From Vandiemenella viatica (lineage: Eukaryota > Arthropoda > Insecta > Orthoptera > Morabidae): 64,000 bases of DNA. The stretch covers positions 17,183,687 to 17,247,686 of the forward strand of contig CM061919.1 of the NCBI GenBank assembly GCA_031002005.1, written 5' to 3'. Below, piece by piece: positions 44,744 through 56,500 of the stretch (position 1 is the stretch's first letter; each line of letters starts with the position of its first letter). The notes beneath the pieces were generated by a model. That model searched no databases. It was not told where the DNA came from and was given only the letters and a program-made list of their open reading frames with translations. The translations under genes and the position numbers were made by a program.

Positions 44744-46737
44744 TTGCAAGCCATGGCACTGATGAAGATTGTGTTGGGACTTTTAATAACCCTAATGGGA
44801 AGTTCAGCATGGGAAGATTTCCATTTGCAGAATATAAGTTCTTCGTCGGGTTTATATTATCATAATTTGGGTAAGGCTAGACTTTACAGTACCACTTGGA
44901 AGGTTGTAAGTTATGTGAAACTGGAAGACATAATGAAAAAGTTCATAGAGGCAGAGACATGTGCACAATTGTCGATAGAATTTTGTCGAAGTTAATTGTT
45001 CGACCTAAACATAAGTAATGCAGAATGTGTCAGAATCGAACAACATATTGATAGGCATGTAGCTAGAATAAAAGATGCACAAAGCTCAATAGCCCTGTTG
45101 ACTAGACATGAAAGTAGGAAAAAGAGAGGTCTTTTTGATTTTGTCGGAGAAATCAGTAAAGTACTTTTGGGAACACTAAGTGCAGCAGACGCAACGTATT
45201 TCAAATCAAAAATAGATGACATGGAGGGCAAGCAAATACAACTATTGAAATTAACGAAGGAACAGGTAGCTGTTGTAAAAACTACTTTGAACGGGATCAA
45301 TAATACGATGTCTTGTGTCGTCCAAAATGAAAAGATACTTACAGAAGGGATGAAAAAGATAGAGTGTTATGTTCTCGATTATGTGCAAACTAATGACACA
45401 ACAATTCAATGCATAGCTACTCTATTAACAGTTAATGAACACTTGATCCAGCTTACTTTTATTTTCGAAAAAATTGAAAGGGATTATGAATTAGTGATAA
45501 CTGCTATTGTAAATGCACAGAAGGGAATCCTTGAGCCACACATCATAAACCCAGTTCAAATTGTGAATTACTTAAAGTTGATTCGTGATGATCTAAGAGA
45601 TTTAAAATTTCCAGTTCCACTAACTGAGGCCTATGGATATTTATTACTTAAGCTTATTGATTTAGATATATTTTCGTCAGGAAACATCCTTCGTTATGTT
45701 ATTCATATACCTTTAATAGATAATAATATTTTTAATTTGTATAAGGTAATTCCATTGCCAATGGAGATAAAAACCTCACCAGGAAGTTATGTGTATATTC
45801 AACCAGAAATGGAATTGTCGTTCGTTGATGATGCTAAGAGGCATTATGCTAAGTTAAATTTTGATAAATTGGAGTGCAAGCTGTTAGATCAGGATAATCG
45901 TATTTGTAAACAAACATTCATTTTGCTATCCACTTATGATCACGAAGAGTGTGAAGCCAAACTGTTGCAACCAGTCCATGAAATACTGGCTGATTGTATG
46001 AAGAAAGTAGTTCATTTAAATCAAAGCTTATGGGCGCATCTCGGGCATAATGAATGGTTGTATCTGACTCCAAGAGAAGAAGGTCTTACCATTTTGTGTG
46101 GAGGAGGTACCCCCACAGACATTGTCTTAAGAGGCTTAGGAATGATAAAGGCTATGGTACAAGAGTTTTTATACAATCAGATAATGTAATAAGAAGTAAT
46201 GTGAGTAGCAAGGATGTTATCCCAAATTTAACTATAGATATAGGTTGTTGTATAATAAATGATAAAAAACACAATGTATCTGAATTGTTACAAGTGAAAT
46301 TACCTTTAGAACTTGTGGGAATGCAGATAGATGACTTAAAGATTGCATGTCATAAAATAAAAGACCTGGAAATAGAAATAGAGAGGTAAGAAAAAGTGGC
46401 AAGAGAGCCTTTTGCTTTTGGAGTATCTTTTGCATCTTATGCAGGATGCATAATTGTATTTGTTTTAGTAACTTGTTGCTGCCGCTACTGCAAGTGTTGT
46501 AGGGAGTGTTTCAGGTATTCTAAAAAGTATATGGATGATGATTGTTGTGGAAAGATTTGTGTCAGAACTATGATAGTAAATAATTGTAGACAATCACGAC
46601 TCAGTGGTATTCGAAAATCAAACTCCAGTATGGAGGATGAAAGAGTTATTTTCAGTAGAAGTAAAAAAGGCGATGAAAGCATTGCCATCACAGGTTTTTC
46701 AAAGGAAGCAATAGCCAAAAGAAGTGGCAAAAGGTAA
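44744..46737 (+). pseudogene. Errantivirus-type env (fusion glycoprotein), three breaks
   Basis: About 660 codons. A hydrophobic leader (residues about 5-20) begins it. One in-frame TAA lies at 44993-44995; the following frame is open for almost 400 codons. It contains a basic furin-type site RKKR at about 45118-45129, followed at once by a hydrophobic fusion-peptide-like segment, then helical regions. A frameshift between about 46100 and 46190 moves it to the frame that runs to a TAA at 46387-46389, followed by a transmembrane helix and a Cys-rich cytoplasmic tail to 46737. Env would mediate particle entry. It is better kept than gag or pol. Homology to baculovirus-type F proteins is inferred from layout. 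Confidence 0.75.
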
Positions 46738-47124
46738 ATAGTACTGTCACAAAATAAATGTATTATATTATAGCATAGTAAAGGTAATGTAATTTAGTAT
46801 TAATTGAAATTATGTAGTGAGGTGAGAATTGAATGAATTTAAGGTTCAATAATATTTTAGAATCATCTGGTAATGTGAATAGTTAAGATTGAATTTAATT
46901 AATGAGAATTTTCACGTATATGATATCAGTAAAATTATATAGTAATTGAATTGTGAAATGAGGTAACAATATGTTAATGAAAAGTACTTTTCTATTGAAT
47001 TTATTTGATGAAAATATGCATAAATATGGTGTACTGATGTCAACTAACATAGACATAGGAATGGAGAGGAAGTTAAAGAAAGTCAGATCCATTCCTGCAA
47101 CTGGTATGTTGCATCAATATTCCT
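46738..47124 (+). other. Untranslated 3' region of the LTR element
   Basis: AT-rich DNA between env and the polypurine tract, with no gene. Confidence 0.5.
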
Positions 47125-47135
47125 AGGAAGGGAGG
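47125..47135 (+). other. Polypurine tract
   Basis: AGGAAGGGAGG directly before the 3' LTR start TG; primes plus-strand DNA synthesis. Confidence 0.75.
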
Positions 47136-47265
47136 TGTAATATACTCAATATTAAAGTAAAATATATTTTTTAAAAGATATTTAGACAAAGCCTGTCGAC
47201 TGCCAAATCTGTGTTGGCCACATATGGTGGACAGCCGAGTTAGCAGGCGCGCCACAGTGTGTGGT

Positions 47266-47393
47266 CAGTTGGGATGAATAGCCCGTATAGGAAGGCACGC
47301 TTTCGATAGGGTCAGATACAGAGCACAGTCAGTTGGGATAAATCGACCGTATAGGAAAGCATGCTACCGTCAGGGTCAGATGGAAAATAAGTA
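47266..47393 (+). repeat. 64-bp tandem repeat in U3
   Basis: Two copies of cagttgggat.aat.g..ccgtatagga, starting at 47266 and 47330, each ending agggtcagat. Duplicated U3 blocks often act as enhancers; that role is inference. Confidence 0.7.
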
Positions 47394-47508
47394 TTGCATA
47401 AGCAAGATTTGGTGCCACCAATTGGTTTGTTTAGTACCACACTGGTCTAGCAGCTCATGGTAAAATTGGATTTAGCCAAGTGGCACAAGGTTATCTGTTG
47501 TCGACTAG

Positions 47509-47516
47509 TATAAAGG
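47509..47516 (+). promoter_or_regulatory. LTR promoter TATA box
   Basis: TATAAAGG upstream of a GC-richer stretch in the LTR; likely sets the start of the R region. Position-based inference. Confidence 0.5.
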
Positions 47517-47889
47517 ATCACGGGGACCACAGGGAGGGGCCAGTACCATCAACTTGCTACATAGTGCTGTACAGTTTCCATCACTGTACTGCTGCGTATT
47601 ATTGCTGCTGTAGTTGACCAGCGGATCTGACTTGGGGAAGCAGTAACTTTCTCTCCCGCACCTAGCATTACCTAACAACCTATTTCAAACTGTCTGTAGA
47701 CTAGTTTGAATTCATTAAACTCCAATGTTCTGCACTTGGCTTTGTCATTTCTAGCATGAGTTTGCATGCCTACTTTCCATCAAAAATCCTTTGGTGAGAG
47801 TGTCTACTTGCCTCAGGTATCGAACCCGTGTCCCCAATATTTCAGGTTGTCACCAAAAGTAAAGTGGCTTCCAATCTGGAATGGGACAT

Positions 47890-48155
47890 CCTCACTAGAA
47901 AAAGATAAATATTTTAGTTTCAAATATTGAGCAAGTACTCAAAAAGAACTTTTTAAAACACTATGTGTGGATCACAGCACTATACGGTAAGGAGCATGGA
48001 AATTGAAGCATTTGAAATATGGTGAAATAGATTAATGCTTAACATATAATGATTATTTTCTAAAAAAATTATTAATTAAACTGATTTTTTAATAAAATTA
48101 ACAATCACATTGAGATTATACTTTAGTAAGACAGGTGATGAATTTGCAAAAGCAA

Positions 48156-48193
<38 letters not shown>

Positions 48194-48339
48194 ATACAGT
48201 AATATTGTTCATTTTAAATATTGCATTTTATTTTTCAAAAGAGTGAATTATCCATTGCCAAGTGCATTTGATTATTAATTTGTGTTTTATGAGTGTGATG
48301 TAAAAATAATCCTTTCATACTTTGTTTATCCTTTCTCAG
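47890..48339 (+). other. Intron sequence 5' of the CDKAL1 exon
   Basis: AT-rich, with a ~29-base T run (48161-48189) and a pyrimidine tract (tttatcctttctcag) ending in the acceptor AG at 48338-48339. No other exon was seen. Confidence 0.6.
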
Positions 48340-48528
48340 GTCACTCTGTTAGGTTGCTGGGCCAGAAAAAACAGCATGGCAAGAAGAGAGGTGGAGCATC
48401 ATTATTGCTTCCCAAAATAAGGAAAAATCCTCTAATTGAGATTATTCCTATCAATACAGGTTGCTTAAATCAATGCACATATTGTAAGACAAAGCATGCA
48501 AGGGGTGAACTTGGCAGCTATCCTCCAG
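48340..48528 (+). CDS. CDKAL1: CDKAL1 internal exon (radical-SAM motif region), partial gene
   Basis: 189 bases, open, phase 1 at both ends, between acceptor tttctcag and donor gtaaaa. The protein reads [44 protein letters not shown] and LGSYPP. C-x3-C-x2-C is the 4Fe-4S/S-adenosylmethionine site of radical SAM enzymes, and the flanking blocks are specific to CDKAL1. In animals that enzyme adds a methylthio group to t6A37 of tRNA-Lys(UUU), improving lysine decoding, and is tail-anchored in the ER membrane. There is no stop or frameshift, so this exon looks functional. The open frame continuing upstream and downstream is intron and should not be counted. The exons either side were not found. 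Confidence 0.9.
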
Positions 48529-49059
48529 GTAAAATGGAAAACCCTTTCCTTATTCTCCTTGACCTAAAAGAAAACATTCTGCAAATAGGAAACAGAGTTT
48601 CACAAGAATTCATTGGGTTTCTAACTTTTCAGTATTGAAATCTATATTTTATAGCTTTTCATAAACATTGTGATATTCTTTAGATGCTGAGATGCTAAAC
48701 ACTGTAGTATTGTATATTCTTTTCATTTCTTTATGAGATAAATGTGCAGTAGTACAATATATGGGTACAGTCCTCCATTGTTTGGAAAAGATCTTATTTG
48801 ATCAGAGAAATATTAATGAAGCAAGTTTCATGACTAGCATAATTCAGATAACAGTAATAAAGTTATTTTCAACCTTATTGCTTACTTCCTTTTTCAGTAA
48901 TAAAATACTTAGTGATCAGTGAAAACTAAATTCCTCATGACTTATTCTGGTACAAAGTGTGTGATTTCCTCAGTTTGTTCCAGGCTGCAAATCAGCATAA
49001 CCAGCTCTTTCATCCATATATGGGCATTTGGAAATAATATCCATCCAAAATCTTCTATC
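48529..49059 (+). other. Intron sequence 3' of the CDKAL1 exon
   Basis: Begins with donor gtaaaa. Nothing else was recognised before the SINE. Confidence 0.6.
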
Positions 49060-49225
49060 TTTTGTTGTAGAAGGGTTGGAATCTCTATGCTATCATCGCG
49101 ATTTAGATGTTCCATGGTTTACCAAGGAATCTCCAGGAGAGTTTCAGGGTAGTTCCTTCAAAAGTTCATTACCGAATTCCTCCCTGTTCCTTGCTCCCCA
49201 TACTTTTCCTCAATGAGGCATAGTC
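49060..49225 (+). mobile_element. Degenerate SINE, same family as 59635-59880
   Basis: Shares gatttagatgttccatggtt, aatctccagg, ggtagttccttcaaaa and cctccctgttccttgctcccca with the family; ends ctcaatgaggca. Confidence 0.5.
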
Positions 49226-50559
49226 AAGGAAAAAAATATTCTGTATTAGGATGTATTTTGTGACTTTAATATGCACATTTTCTAAAATATTACTAGCTAA
49301 GGAACATGTGTACCAAAATTCTGACCAAATGATCAATTAATTCTCAGTGCATCCTTATTTGGCTACTGCTTAATATGTAGAGTTGATTATTGTATAGCAT
49401 TAACCTAACCTACCAAGAAGTATAGCATTATATCACCAAACATTAACCTTGCTTAGTATTACAGCTGCGGTCACAACTAAGAATATCATTTCCGCAACAG
49501 TCAACTAAAAAATCCCTTTTTAAAATGCTGGTATGGAATAAAACAGCAAGATCGTTATCAGGTTTTAATATCGATACTAAGCACAAAAACATTTGCTGTA
49601 AATTAAAAATCACAATTTACTTATACTTATGGGAGCATTGATGTATGATGTAGTGGTTTGATTATTATCTACAACACACCTTCAGGCTTTAATTTTGACA
49701 CTAGGCACAAACTTATCTACCATAAATTAAATATGATAGCTCTGCTATTCTCATTGGTGAGTTAATTTACTAATTAGTGGTATGATTAACATGTTCCATT
49801 TATTTTAATTTAGTACATCTCAAAGAACTGAAGAAACAAATAACCAAAGTCAAAAAACACATAAATACAATCCAAAGGGTAAGAGAGTCACCTTAGATCA
49901 GTATTTTTACAAAATATTTAATATTGCTTATACTTATAATCTTTGATTCATATATGACTGGATATAGTGGGCCACTTCCTTGTGATAAACCTCATGACAT
50001 GCTGGCTCTGTTCCAAAACACTCTCTCTCACTCTATTTCTCTTTATTAAAACATCACTCAAAGGCGTTGCTACATTTCATCCTCCCTCATATTTCTCCTT
50101 ATTTGGGGAAATGTAATGAACGAAAATTTTGAAAAATTTTAAACGCAATAAATTTTGAACTCGTGAATTCTCTCTCTGAATTCACAATCCATTTACACAC
50201 ACACAAACATACTCAAATTCTTAAAATTTCAAATAGAAGTTTAAATAAAAGTGCAATTAAATTAAAATCTGAAATTCCTAATTTCGCTATTAATATTTCC
50301 CTGTCTTCTCACACCAGATTTCAGATTATTACAGTATTGATTACATGGATGAAAATAGCATAATTGCTCTCTGTATTAGTTTTTAAAACACTAATTTCAG
50401 ACATTGTGGAGCATGAGATCATAGAAACAAAATGTAAATAAGTTTACACTAAACGTATTACTAGTCCTACAAAAATATCACAGTTACATCGCTGTATGTG
50501 TATTCAAGGAACACATGTGTAAAACTTTGTAAGTATAGGAAAATAAGTCCTAAAACTTA
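49226..50559. other. No recognisable gene
   Basis: AT-rich intronic-looking DNA; no coding motif or clear repeat terminus. Confidence 0.45.
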
Positions 50560-50967
50560 CCACAGATGACATACATATAAAGACAAACACAAGTTATCCA
50601 ATATTTGGGTAGTTAAACTTATTCTTGCAAGTAGGTGAGACACTTGACAAAGTCAGATGTGCACAAAATGACTTCCACTTGGTGAATGGAAGTGGTATAT
50701 TACATGGCCACCATAGGTGGTGGTGGGGGAGGAAGGGGGGGATAGCGCTAAATCGATAACAGATATAGTACTTTCTGCCTTCCCCATCACCCCCATCTAT
50801 TTCAGGAATTCAGTGTCACCTCTATTCACCAAGTAAATGTCAGTTTGTGTAAATCTGACTCTGCCAAGTGTCTCACCTACTTGCAAGAATAAGATTAGCC
50901 ACTGAAATTTTGTGTTAATTGCATTTGTCGTTTTGTGTTCATCTCTCCCAGCCACTGTCGTCTGTGG
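50560..50967. repeat. Fold-back element, arms about 160-170 bp
   Basis: Starts ccacagatgaca and ends (reverse complement) ccacagacgaca. Inside, acttattcttgcaagtaggt and gagacacttg are mirrored on the right as caagtgtctcacctac and ttgcaagaataag. The arms are imperfect. One-armed relatives lie at 37745 and 61895, with PLE-type hammerhead-like boxes. Confidence 0.75.
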
Positions 50968-51401
50968 ATATTATTTCCCTATCCTTCCTTAGTTTCATTG
51001 CCTTAAAGCATTTTCCAACTCATTACTATCACATGAGTAAAATTTTGTATCGAATGATATATAACATCTTTGCTCTAAACAGTCACATGTGTATATATTG
51101 TTTCCCAATATTCAGGGTTCATTTGCTTAAATTCTTAAAATTTGAAAATTGCATCTGAAGATTGCATGAAAATACTCAATTTATGAAGTTTTTAAGTCCT
51201 ATTGTGTCACCATGTAATTGAAACATAATGCTATAAAAAGTGTGATTTTTGGGAAAAACTACTGTTGATGTGGGTGCAGTAAATTATGTATATATATTAT
51301 AATGGCTCATTTGGCTGGGGTATTAGTTTTGACTTGTGAGATACCTTGAATGGTGCCAGCTCATAAAAGTAGCAAAGGTTATATATTTTAATTAAATAAT
51401 A

Positions 51402-52752
51402 CAGGGTGTCCACAAATGAATATCGGGGTTTTAATGCTTTATAAGATTTATTACATTATCCTTACAGTTATAAATGATATGTCAAATGAAAGAGCAACTC
51501 AAACAGTTTTATATACAAGCTGACAAGTGTTCTATGTGGGCACCATTTGTCACACGGCACACATCAAGTCTGTAGCCGAGTTCTTCCCAAACGTTGAGCA
51601 GTGTGTCTTCAGTAACTGTTGCAACAGCTGCTTCAATCCTCTGTCGTAATTCAAGGAGGTCGGCTGGTAACGGAGGCACATGCACACGATCCTTGATGAA
51701 ACCCCAAAGGTAGAAATCGCATGGCGTTAGGTCAGGTGAACGTGGAGGCCACGCATAGCAAGCTCTGTCATTGGGCCCCTTGCGGCCAATCCAGCGGTCG
51801 GGTACAGTTACATTCAGCCAACCGCATACTTCGTTATGCCAGTGAGGTGGCGCACCATCTTGCTGGAAAATGAAGTTCTCTGGTTCATATTGTTCCAACT
51901 GAGGGAAGAACCATTGCTCTAGTGTATCAAGGTAAGAAGTACCAGTTACAGTCGGTTCATCAAAAAAGAAAGGTCCATAAACTTTCCGCCGGATACGGCA
52001 CAAAAAACATTGATTTTAGGGGAGTCTCGTTGCACTTGTATGATCTCTTGAGGATTTTCTGAGCCCCAGATCCGCACATTATGAGTGTTAACATGTCCAC
52101 TGAGGTGAAAGGTCGATTCATCACTGAAGACAACATGATGTAGAAAATCTTCATCGTCATGTAACAACATTTCGTTAGCGAATTTGGCACGTAAACCATG
52201 GTCTGCAGGCTTTAGAGCCTGTAACAACTGTAAACGGTAAGGATATAGTTGCAAGTGTTTCCTTAAAACTTTCCAAATAGTCGACTTAGAAATTTCTAAT
52301 TCGCGACTAGCCTTCCGAACAGATTTCTTTGGGCTACGAGTGAACGACTCTCTCACTCGCTCAACAGTCTCTTCGCTAACTCTTGGTTGTCCCGTGCTCT
52401 TCCCTTTACAAAGGCAGCCTGTATCTTCAAACTGATGATACCATCTACGGATGTTATTGTCACTTGGAGGATCACGCCCGAACTTAATGCGGAACGCACG
52501 CTGCACAGTAACTACAGATTCAGTCTTTGCAAACTGTAAAACACCATACGCTTACTCTTCACTAGTCGCCATCTTTGCTACTACCGCATTCTAGCGGATC
52601 GCAGCGGAAACATTTCACGCACAAGCGCACTAGTGCCAACAAACAAAACTGTTTGAGTTGCTCTTTCATTTGACATATCATTTATAATGTAAGGATAATG
52701 TAATAAATCTTATAAAGCATTAAAACCCCGATATTCATTTGTGGACACCCTG
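51402..52752 (-). mobile_element. mariner-like DNA transposon with ~108-bp TIRs
   Basis: Flanked by TA (51400-51401 and 52753-52754). The inverted repeats 51402-51510 and 52645-52752 start cagggtgtccacaaatg and differ by one indel over about 108 bases. The transposase frame fills the interior and its stop codon lies inside the left TIR. The near-identity of the TIRs points to a fairly recent insertion. Confidence 0.9.
51509..52572 (-). pseudogene. Tc1/mariner-superfamily transposase, two breaks
   Basis: Start ATG at 52572 (MATSEE) with a TAA at the seventh codon, then open through QRAFRIKFGRDPP, helix-turn-helix segments (LEISKSTIWKVLRKH), VVFSDESTFHLSG (first catalytic Asp) and INVFCA. One single-base frameshift lies near 51960-52000. 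The rest reads YGPFFFDEPTVTG, FQQDGAPPH (second Asp), WPPRSPDLTPCDFYLWGF (third Asp) and the C-terminus, ending TAA 51509. From the second to the third Asp there are 46 residues if PCD is used, 41 to SPD, unlike the 34 of classical mariner. About 350 codons, usual size. Confidence 0.85.
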
Positions 52753-52754
52753 TA

Positions 52755-53588
52755 TTTATAATGGGCTCTTCACATGACAATTCTCAGGGGATCACACACA
52801 AGAAATGGGTTCAAATTTTTAAAAAAAATTGAATTTATTCATTAAGACAAAATTGTTGTCATTTAAAGGTCAAAAAGGTATGGCAAACATATGATAGGCA
52901 CCCAGGCTAATAGCTCTTTAATTCTGGCATGAGTCCCTCAGGGCAGTTTCCAGGGCTTTGAGATGTTGCAGAATGTCTATATCAGCAGGCGGTACACATT
53001 ACCTGGCATGGACACTGGTCGGCGGCGGCGGTGTTGGTGGAAAGGCGAGCCAGGGTTTGACCAGCACAACCGGCTGACGCATAACGCCACCTCCGTCTCT
53101 TTTGTAGCAGCAGTCACTGCCCACAACCTTGCTCTGGGGCGTCCAGCAACGTTCTTCCTATCTCCCGACCACATAGAACATATAAAAAAAAACTCCTAGG
53201 AGGAGTAGATGCAATCCCCTCCATTCGCTGGCTGTCCCACACACTGCACCACATACGGCACACCCTCCACAAAACAAAACAAAATCACGATAAGCTAGGG
53301 CAGACTGTGTCCCGCTTCCCTTCGTCAACTCAAACGTGTCTCTCTGGCACAGGCATCTGCCTTATGTCACCATCTGCTTCCCAGAAAAACACAGTGACAA
53401 ACCGCACCCCTCTACACCACATAGGTGCCGAGCTCTGTGGGACATTACAATATATATATATAAAACGGAGCTCCAATTCTGTCACTTCTTGTCAGCTAGT
53501 TACAAAGGTGGGCTGATTTGTGTGGCCCTACTGGTTTCAGTGGGAATTACCAAGAGTTTGTGGAAGCACATGTGCATGATTTAAATTA
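52755..53588. other. No recognisable gene
   Basis: A GC-richer part (52960-53180) has a short open frame without any motif. Nothing identified. Confidence 0.4.
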
Positions 53589-56500
53589 TCTATATCTATA
53601 AAACGAAAACCGGATATATATGTTGTGTAAAAACTCGGAAACTACGGAGCAGATTTCGATGGGGTTTTCACTTTTTTAAAGCTTAGAATCTTAATGCACT
53701 TGTCTGATATGTCTTATGTTTCAACGTTAAATAATGTAGAAGCATTAAATGAAATTCTGAACGTATGGTGAGGAATTCCACAGGAGGATTGACTAGATGC
53801 TGCATACGTGGCACTAAACACACAACTACAATATAATATCTCTGACCATAGCCTTTAATGAACAATTTACAATAATAACCATTTTTTCATACTCCAAACT
53901 GAACATAACTTGAAATATTATTTCCTTTAGTACGGGGTGTTTAGTTTTTAAACGCTCGATGGCCCTATTGAATGCGAGGAATTAAGAACGAAAAATCTGT
54001 AGAGATTTTCTTTGTCCCTGATGTCTGGCAATGTCTATGACCATCAGCTTTGTCTCTGATATCAATGATATTATAAGCAATTATTTACGATAATTTTCTG
54101 GATAAATTACGTTGAATTATAGATTCAAGTTTACGTTGTGATACACGACGTTGCTAACTTAGGATAAAATGATTGTATCAATGCGCGTGTAATTGAAGCT
54201 TTGAATTGGTGGCGCCAATATTAACGGAGACTGTGGTTAGGTTGAAATTCAGCCTGGACCATAATGAAAACTGAACCTTTTTGTTACAACCAATGGTATG
54301 AGGAATTTAGTTATCAGTTATTTAAGCAACTTTCATAAGCACTATGTCACGTTGTAACATCATGTATCGCGACATAAACTACTCCTGAATTATACAGGTA
54401 AAACTAATACTAAAATATCTCTGGCGTTCAAGTTTAGATTCAGTTATTCACATTAACCAACGTTTAACATATTTTTTTTCCTATTGATTGTGTTTTTCAG
54501 TATTGGTTTTCTATATTTGCATAAATGACTTAAGCTGTATAGCTAAAATTTCAGGCGCTTACAGATTCATTTCGTTCGCAGTAATTAATTCGTACGCTGA
54601 TGGTTTTTTTATCATCTGAAGTTTGTATTCAACCTTTAGTAATTAATATGTATGCTGATTTTTTTTTTTTTTTTTTTTTTTATCATTGTAAGTTTGTATT
54701 AAAACTTTAGTGTTGAAAATAACGACTTAGGACAACTGAACATTTTTTGGTAAGGGGTGCAATTCCACTCTATACGCGCGTGTATCTGATGTAATCTAGC
54801 TTTTATTGATTTTATATTTTATAGCGTTGTTTAGTAATGCAATGGCTTTTAACAGCTTTTATTAACTTCATAATTTATTCAATTGTTTACTAATGCGGTT
54901 TTTACGTCAACTGTTGCGCCGCAATTTGATGATGAATTCTTATATAACTCAATGAGACAGATAGAAAGTAAAAAAAATACATGTCTCGCTTAGCTCTCGA
55001 GTTATCGAAAGTAAAAAACAACGATTTTCTTCTCAACTTGACCACAAGTGCTAGGGAAAAAAAAAAAAAATCCCATTGTACATGTCCAGCATGTGGTACC
55101 TTGTGACTTTAGGGGTTTTTTTTGGTCCAGGTTGCGTTTCAAACTGTCAACCTCAATTTAGAGATACTATATCCCAAGGACAAAACAATATTTTAAATTT
55201 CACTTTCAATGTGTCTCGTCAAGAATCCATCATCTGGTTTAACGAGAAGTGTAAACGATATATATATATATAATCTTCAGTTTTGATTTGTCTTGTGCTG
55301 TTACATAAGAATACATCACCAAATTGCAACGCGACAGTTGAAAGATTTTTCATAAAAGAGTATTCACACTCAACGAATACCGGTACTGTTTTAGTACTAA
55401 ATCGACATGGAATGTTGTTTCCTTGTGAAGAAAGTTTAAATGCAACATTTCTGAGATACAAAAACTTAACTCAAACGGCAAAAATACTCTGTTAGGCGGA
55501 AAAGGGTGTGTGGAGAAATTGCTACAGGGGCGTGGGCTCTATTGCAATTAAATTAATCTATAAAGTGAGCTTGATGGTTGAACGGTAGCGCTCAAGCCTT
55601 GAACTCGAGATCACCTGTATTCAAATTGCCGTCCGGCCATCCATTTTTCGATTTTACATGATTTCACAAGCAAAATACTCAGGATGTGATACATACCTCT
55701 TGGGCCCGTAGCTAAACATTAAATTTTTCCTTACTTTCTAACATAATCTAGCTTTCAATCGTATTATAATCTATTTAATTTCTCGATATATCGAATGTCA
55801 GACAACAATATCTGGCGTTTGGTGCTAAAAGTAGAGTCATTGTGTTCATAATTAATGCGTAGGCTTATGGCTTTCAGTAGAAATAGAACGTTGTATTAAG
55901 ACTTTAGTGTTGCAAATAAAAACAGTTTAGGAAAAACAAAGCAGGTTTTCTTCATTTTATAATTTATTGCGTTGTTTCGTAATGCAGTTTCTATGATAAC
56001 CATGGTGCCATAGTCTGTAAATCCCTGAAATAAATCGAAGTAAAGAATTTTGTTTTTATATTTCTCGCTTATTTCTGAATAACTGATATACAACTGTGAA
56101 TACCTGATATTCAACTATACAGGTACGAAATAGAATTTAATTTTGAGCTACAGTGCAAGATGAAGCAACATAATGAGAAATTTTTTCAGCTCCAGCGGCA
56201 GATGAGCCAGCACATTCAGACACTTCTAATGTTTGACGCTACGGAAACTTGTTCAAAATCGATTCAGCGGTTTTCAGATAATGCTTGATTATTATTAAAG
56301 GTGCCGTAACGGCTTAAGATATACGTAAAATTTTAATTTTGAACCCAAACTTTCAAATTCTGAAAATCCACTCAAAATATGTATTTTTTGCATAATGCCG
56401 GAATAAACAGATTCATTCCAGATACATTTTTATGTATGTGGTATGTAATAATGTACGTAATGTTTCGATTTTCGAATAATGTGCCTAATGTTTCGATTTT

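Larger units (their letters stand above)
33562..47888 (+). mobile_element. Errantivirus-type (Ty3/gypsy) LTR retroelement with env, interrupted
   Basis: Parts in order: truncated 5' LTR (33562-33760), primer-binding site (33771-33787), leader, gag, pol (protease, RT, RNase H, integrase), env, polypurine tract, full 3' LTR (47136-47888). A 6.4 kb foreign block splits gag. Gene order and a fusion-type env identify the insect errantivirus group of endogenous retroviruses. Every gene is broken, so this is an old copy. Confidence 0.85.
47136..47888 (+). repeat. 3' LTR (about 753 bp), TG...CA
   Basis: Begins TGTAATATAC after the polypurine tract and ends GGGACA. Its last ~190 bases match the 5' LTR remnant. 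It has a 64-bp tandem repeat in U3 and a TATA box at 47509. It is the only complete LTR of the element. Confidence 0.75.

Noticed and set aside
44744..46737. env as a domesticated host gene
   Set aside because: It carries stops and a frameshift and sits in normal order within an LTR element.
48282..48638. A 118-codon open frame starting at 48282 as a separate gene
   Set aside because: Only 48340-48528 matches CDKAL1 and it is bounded by splice sites; the rest is intron reading.
49074..49220. Next CDKAL1 exon after a ttttgttgtag acceptor-like site
   Set aside because: The sequence is SINE-related and its translation has none of the following CDKAL1 motifs.
52963..53199. GC-richer open frame as a host exon
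   Set aside because: No protein motif, and matching frames exist on both strands.
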